DNA from: Janthinobacterium saanense
GTDB taxonomy: Bacteria; Pseudomonadota; Gammaproteobacteria; Burkholderiales; Burkholderiaceae_D
Direction: 5' to 3'
NCBI RefSeq assembly: GCF_014200675.1
Contig: NZ_JACHCI010000002.1
Location: 475,038-539,037 of the forward strand
DNA length: 64,000 bases
This document shows, piece after piece, positions 60,275 through 64,000 of this stretch (positions within the stretch are counted from its first letter, which is position 1; each line of letters opens with the position of its first letter). A program made the position numbers and the translations under genes. Below the pieces are notes generated by a model. That model was given only the letters and a program-made list of their open reading frames with translations, was not told the DNA's origin and made no database searches.

Positions 60275-62422
60275 ATGAGCGACACGCCAGGCAGCAATCC
60301 CGACCAGCCATTCAATCCGCAAGTCGAGCTGGTGGTGGGCCAGGCCGCCGGCACCACCTGCTTCAGCCACAGCCTGCAAGACTGTTTGCAGCAGATGCCG
60401 TCGCCGGGGATCATCATCTTCGTACACGGCGTCAATTCCGATGGCGAGTGGTACCAGGCGGCCGAAGCAGGTTTGTGCGCCGGCTTGAACACGCGTTTGA
60501 AGCGCTGCGACGAGCACCTGTGCCACGCCTCGCCGCAAGCCGGGCAACTCACGCCGCTCGCCTACCGGGATGAACTGAGCGATGACGGCTATGTCGACCC
60601 GGATTACACGGCCAGCACTTTTATCAAGCCCGATGCACATTTTTCGCCTGTGATCCGGTTTCGCTGGGGCTACAAGGCCAGCGATACGGAACTGCAGCGC
60701 TACGGCGACTCCGTCTACCTGAACGAATTCAATTACTGGGGCGGCGGCCCGTTTGCCAATGGCTGTTCTTCGCTGCCCGATCTGTGGGGTGAAGGATTGA
60801 CCGATGCGCTGTTCCTATGGGTACACATCGAGCATCTCAATCCCGTCAATGACCGCATCGTGTATGCCTGTCCACCGCGCCCCTATTTCGTGATGGCCGC
60901 CTTGCGCCTGGCGCATCTGGTGGCGGCCATCCGCAAGGAGCAGGCCGATGTGCCGATCACCGTGGTCTGCCATAGCCAGGGCAATATGGTGGGCATGGCG
61001 GCGGCTTTTCTCGGCAACAAGATGGCCGATGTCCAGGATATTGCCGGGAAAAGTGGCCGCTGCGTGGCCGATACCTATGTGCTGTGCAACCCGCCGTACA
61101 GCTTGCTGAAAAGAAATGACACCGAAGGCTGGCTGCAAGGGCAAGTCAGGGATGTCGATGGCAATGTGGGCCGGCAAAGCGGCAAGGCGCGCCGCAAGAC
61201 GCTGGCGGCTTTTTTCGACATCATGCGCGGGCAGGCCAAGGAGCCGCCGCTGTCGCCGGTACTGGCGCAGATGGCGGCCAACGCATGCCATGATTTCACC
61301 CTGGACAAGGACAAGGCGCGCTATGGCTGCAGCGCCGCCAGCACCACGCGCGGCCGCGTGACCCTGTATTGCAATCCGCATGACCAGGTAATTTCCGCCA
61401 CGCCCATCCAGGGCATAGGCTGGCTGGGCATGAGCGCCGACGACATCAAGGCGACGCGCGGCGATGGCGTGTTCAGCCAGCGCGTCTTCGCACAGGGCTA
61501 CCCGGTCGGCCAGCAGGGCGACTATGATTACTGGGCCAACCACTACCGCAAGCCAAAAAAGGGCAGCCCGGACTTCTGGCATCCCCATTCGTCGATCTCC
61601 AGATACGACGTCAGCAAGGGACTCAATGCCAGCAGCAGCGACCTTGGCCGGGGCGCGACCGTGCGCACGGCCGCCGCCACCTCGGCCCTGATCAAGTGGC
61701 TGAAGATCCCGATCAACGCCGTGCCACCCGACGACTGGAAGATCCCCATCAACGCCCCCGCGCTGCCGACAACGTTTGCGCCGCAAGCCGTGCGCTTTGG
61801 CCTCGCCAGCGACCAGTTCGACCAGGAGAAAGACCCGCCCGGCACGCATCGCCAGGCCGGCAAGCTGCGCGAGCCAGGCGAACCCTATGCTGATGACAGC
61901 ATCGGCGGCACGCCGGAAGGCGACCGCCATACCGAAGCGGGCCTGCGCTATGAAGACCATGCGCGTCTGCGCATGAAAGCCCGGCGTGAAAACCTCTACC
62001 CCAAGGGCGCCAAGGTGGGCATGGAAGACGACCTGTCGACGGCCACGCCGGAATTCCTGCAATGGCGGGGGCAGGAAATCCGGCGGCAACTGATCGCCAC
62101 CTGCGACACCCACGCCACCGACCATTCCACTATTTTGACCAATCCCATGCATGCGGAACGAGTGCTGGCGTATGACGTGGCGGTGGGGGTGAGCCATATC
62201 AGCGAGAAGGCGATGCGGAATTTACGAGTGATTGCTGATTGGCGGTTATTGCAACGTCCTGGGAAATTTGAATTCAATAAAGTATTTTATGAGTATTTCC
62301 TTTCTGGAAATTTCAAAGAACTATCCGTGTTCGACTGGGCCCACAGCGCAGGTAGCACCGGTGCGATGCCTACCGAAATTGAGGATGAGCGTATGTATCA
62401 GCGCCCACAGGATACAAACTGA
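60275..62422 (+). CDS. Type VI secretion lipase effector, Tle3-like (DUF3274)
   Basis: This 715-residue alpha/beta hydrolase has no signal peptide. IIIFVHGVNSDGEWY (47-60) gives the oxyanion region and VVCHSQGNMVGMAA (Ser234) the nucleophile elbow. A C-terminal part is of the DUF3274 kind (WHPHSSISRYDVSKGLNASS and later EDHARLRMKARRENLYPKG). This is the layout of Tle3 phospholipases delivered by type VI secretion. The next gene is a DUF2875/Tla3-like partner, as in known tle3 loci. The final 60 codons are less GC-rich than the rest. No vgrG is visible; it may lie outside the window. Confidence 0.82.
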   Translation: MSDTPGSNPDQPFNPQVELVVGQAAGTTCFSHSLQDCLQQMPSPGIIIFVHGVNSDGEWYQAAEAGLCAGLNTRLKRCDEHLCHASPQAGQLTPLAYRDELSDDGYVDPDYTASTFIKPDAHFSPVIRFRWGYKASDTELQRYGDSVYLNEFNYWGGGPFANGCSSLPDLWGEGLTDALFLWVHIEHLNPVNDRIVYACPPRPYFVMAALRLAHLVAAIRKEQADVPITVVCHSQGNMVGMAAAFLGNKMADVQDIAGKSGRCVADTYVLCNPPYSLLKRNDTEGWLQGQVRDVDGNVGRQSGKARRKTLAAFFDIMRGQAKEPPLSPVLAQMAANACHDFTLDKDKARYGCSAASTTRGRVTLYCNPHDQVISATPIQGIGWLGMSADDIKATRGDGVFSQRVFAQGYPVGQQGDYDYWANHYRKPKKGSPDFWHPHSSISRYDVSKGLNASSSDLGRGATVRTAAATSALIKWLKIPINAVPPDDWKIPINAPALPTTFAPQAVRFGLASDQFDQEKDPPGTHRQAGKLREPGEPYADDSIGGTPEGDRHTEAGLRYEDHARLRMKARRENLYPKGAKVGMEDDLSTATPEFLQWRGQEIRRQLIATCDTHATDHSTILTNPMHAERVLAYDVAVGVSHISEKAMRNLRVIADWRLLQRPGKFEFNKVFYEYFLSGNFKELSVFDWAHSAGSTGAMPTEIEDERMYQRPQDTN

Positions 62423-62556
62423 TGCGCGCGCTGATTTCCACTTCGCAACGCCGCTTAGGTTGGAGCGTGCTTGTATTCAGCCTTGTTTTTGGTCTTGCAC
62501 TCTGGTCTGTATCGCAGGCCATGTTACTCGATGCCCCTATCGAAGGAGAATTACTG

Positions 62557-63894
62557 ATGAAACGACTCTTGCTGATGCCAGGCTTATCGGCGCTTACCCT
62601 ATTTCTATTCCTGTCAGCCTGTGCCAGCAAGCCTCTCACTACCGCACCAGTGCTCACGGCTGCACCTGAAGTTCCTTCAAAGCCGTATATGGCACAGGTG
62701 GTGGGTGTGCAATGGCTTAACCCTTTGCAGCGACGAGACTATTCGACAGAATGGCAATTATTATGGACGCTGGGTCTGGCGAAGCCGAACAAGGACGATA
62801 GCAAGGTCAGGGAAAATCCGGTACGTTTTGACAAAGTCCAGTCGATAGGTATGATTGCTTCTGGTAATGATGGGGAAGAAACATTCGAGGGATATCACGA
62901 GAAATATGCTGTCGAATTAATTTATCGCTTCCGTGACATCTACTTTTCAAGCGAAGACTATTTTTACAATGCCCATTCCTTGACGGACAAATCCACGCGG
63001 CGCGAACTGGCCGGCATCCATGTTGAATACGCCTTGCCTGCCGGACGTCCCGATCTGGCAGACGCCGGGAACTATGTGCAGGACACCATCCGACGGGCCT
63101 TCAGCATCGGCAATCCCAGCTTCCCCAATTCCTGGACCACCGCCACCCCGCCCGACGTCCGCGTCACCATGGGCGGCGCCAATGCAGGCTTTAGCTCGCT
63201 GGCGGCGGGCCTCACCTACCTGCAGGCCCATCCCGATAAAACCGTCTGGGTAATGAACTGGGATGCCCCCAGTTATCCGCCCAAGGATGAGCAGATCAAT
63301 GAAAACATGGTCTTGCTGGTGCTGGCTGGCCCAGACTACAAGACCGAACGCGCGCCGCTGGCGTGGCTGGGCTTTCCTGCATCTCGGACTGTCGCTGATT
63401 TCAAAGCCGAGAAAGGGTCCAGGTCGCGCATCGTGCAGGCATGGAACGCCGCCATCGACGATGCGGCCAGAAATGCACAGCGCAGCGATGGCGATATCGC
63501 CTATATCATCCACGATGCGGGCAATACCCACCCCGCTTCGTCCGACCGTATCGGCCCGCTGGCGCAAAGCCTGACGGAACAATTACCCGATTTCGATTTC
63601 AACAAGCAGACCTTCAATATGCCGGCCTTGCTGGGCGAAACGGGCGCCGGTACGGCGCTGACCAATGTGGCGCTGGCGATCGCCTATGCCAACCACGTGG
63701 GCGGTCCCGTGCTGGTGGCGGGCACCAGCGAAGCGCAGCAAGTGACGGCGCTGGTAGTGGCGCCGCCCGCCGTGGTGCGGCCCATCGACCACGACAAAGC
63801 CTGGTTCCGCGCCCGCGGCGGCAATACCGTCTTCTTGCCATGGTGGGGGCTGCGCTACGATGCGCGGCCGGGATCGCAGGGCTATTCCAGGTAG
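62557..63894 (+). CDS. DUF2875 / Tla3-like partner of the Tle3 effector, predicted lipoprotein
   Basis: This 445-residue protein belongs to the family of the type VI lipase adaptor Tla3. VQWLNPLQRRDYSTEWQLLW, PPDVRVTMGGANAGFSSLAA, TVWVMNWDAPSYPP, ENMVLLVLAGPDYKTERAPL, TGAGTALTNVALAIAYANHV and LPWWGLRYDA are the conserved segments. AAGGAG lies before the ATG at 62557 and the next codons form a signal with lipobox LSAC (Cys22). The frame is open back to 62422, where another ATG touches the effector stop; that extension encodes one extra membrane helix, so a longer anchored form is possible. Confidence 0.8.
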   Translation: MKRLLLMPGLSALTLFLFLSACASKPLTTAPVLTAAPEVPSKPYMAQVVGVQWLNPLQRRDYSTEWQLLWTLGLAKPNKDDSKVRENPVRFDKVQSIGMIASGNDGEETFEGYHEKYAVELIYRFRDIYFSSEDYFYNAHSLTDKSTRRELAGIHVEYALPAGRPDLADAGNYVQDTIRRAFSIGNPSFPNSWTTATPPDVRVTMGGANAGFSSLAAGLTYLQAHPDKTVWVMNWDAPSYPPKDEQINENMVLLVLAGPDYKTERAPLAWLGFPASRTVADFKAEKGSRSRIVQAWNAAIDDAARNAQRSDGDIAYIIHDAGNTHPASSDRIGPLAQSLTEQLPDFDFNKQTFNMPALLGETGAGTALTNVALAIAYANHVGGPVLVAGTSEAQQVTALVVAPPAVVRPIDHDKAWFRARGGNTVFLPWWGLRYDARPGSQGYSR

Positions 63895-63910
63895 ACAAAA
63901 AAAATGTTGA

Positions 63911-64000
63911 TTAGCGCTGATCTTCATCTGCCAGCCTGAGCGAAGCCTCAGTTCGCCTGCCGGTCGCTGCGGCGGCGTACAGGAAGCGCCGCAGGATGGC
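63911..64000 (-). CDS. C-terminal fragment of an unidentified protein (cut by window edge)
   Basis: A minus-strand frame is open from the window edge to a TAA at 63911-63913 and encodes 29 residues beginning AILRRFLYAAAATGRRTEAS. Its GC-rich third positions resemble coding sequence, and it would converge on the DUF2875 gene. It is too short to identify. Confidence 0.35.
   Translation of the reverse strand, partial: AILRRFLYAAAATGRRTEASLRLADEDQR

Noticed and set aside
62422..62556. Separate small membrane protein gene (MRALISTSQRRLGW...) between the effector and the DUF2875 gene
   Set aside because: It is in the same frame as the DUF2875 gene with no stop between, so it cannot be a separate gene. 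The strong ribosome site at 62557 makes it more likely untranslated or an alternative N-terminus.

Overview
The window is about 64 kb of GC-rich DNA. Its closely packed genes suggest a betaproteobacterium of the Oxalobacteraceae (Janthinobacterium/Massilia/Duganella type). This rests on two blocks of exosortase A (PEP-CTERM) accessory genes, a FecI/FecR/TonB receptor locus, purT plus a single-chain purL, and a palindromic GGGGTCAGACCC intergenic repeat. The assignment is inferred from gene content, not from a marker gene. I saw no rRNA, tRNA, CRISPR array or insertion sequence, and no gene-free stretch longer than 300 bases.

Layout. (1) Bases 1-7.4 kb hold exosortase A-associated genes. A PLP decarboxylase (cut by the window edge) and an AMP-forming acyl-CoA ligase lie on the minus strand. 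Facing away is a tightly overlapping plus-strand operon: GNAT-like protein, acyl carrier protein, two alpha/beta hydrolases, glycosyltransferase and an exported TPR protein. (2) 7.4-8.6 kb is purT. (3) 8.7-12.7 kb is a Fur-box-preceded FecI sigma factor, FecR regulator and STN-domain TonB receptor. (4) 12.7-22 kb is mixed housekeeping and regulation: VOC protein, a LysR/MFS divergent pair, CPBP-like membrane protein, chemotaxis receptor, AraC regulator, LpxO, a DUF1439 lipoprotein, a 24-residue membrane peptide and a 303-residue membrane protein. (5) 22.1-27 kb is the second exosortase block (PrsR, PrsK, polyprenyl-phosphate sugar transferase), followed by nadB.

(6) 28.9-43.4 kb is the accessory part. 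Two paralogous exported MORN/YwqK-like proteins bracket about 10 kb. In between is a vWA / PP2C phosphatase / Ser-Thr kinase triad (TerY-P type). Divergent from it is a 550-residue glycine-zipper membrane protein whose N-terminus carries a PD-(D/E)XK-like signature. The interval also holds an unknown two-helix membrane protein and an SDR/AraC pair. Outside the bracket lie an Amj-type lipid II flippase and a strikingly AT-rich gene resembling the sporadically distributed TIGR04141 family. I consider the triad plus the nuclease-like membrane protein the best candidate for an undescribed stress or anti-phage system.

(7) 43.5-64 kb returns to core genes: purL, a diguanylate cyclase, a receiver-TPR protein whose phosphoacceptor position is Glu, a VOC protein, zinc alcohol dehydrogenase with a divergent AraC regulator, 5-oxoprolinase/hydantoinase, NAD(P)HX repair enzyme, and the divergent LolD-like ATPase and tesA. 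It ends with a type VI secretion lipase of Tle3 type and its Tla3-like (DUF2875) partner.

Functions were assigned by reading translated sequences from memory of the families; no database search was run. Start codons were chosen from Shine-Dalgarno sequences, overlaps and family lengths.
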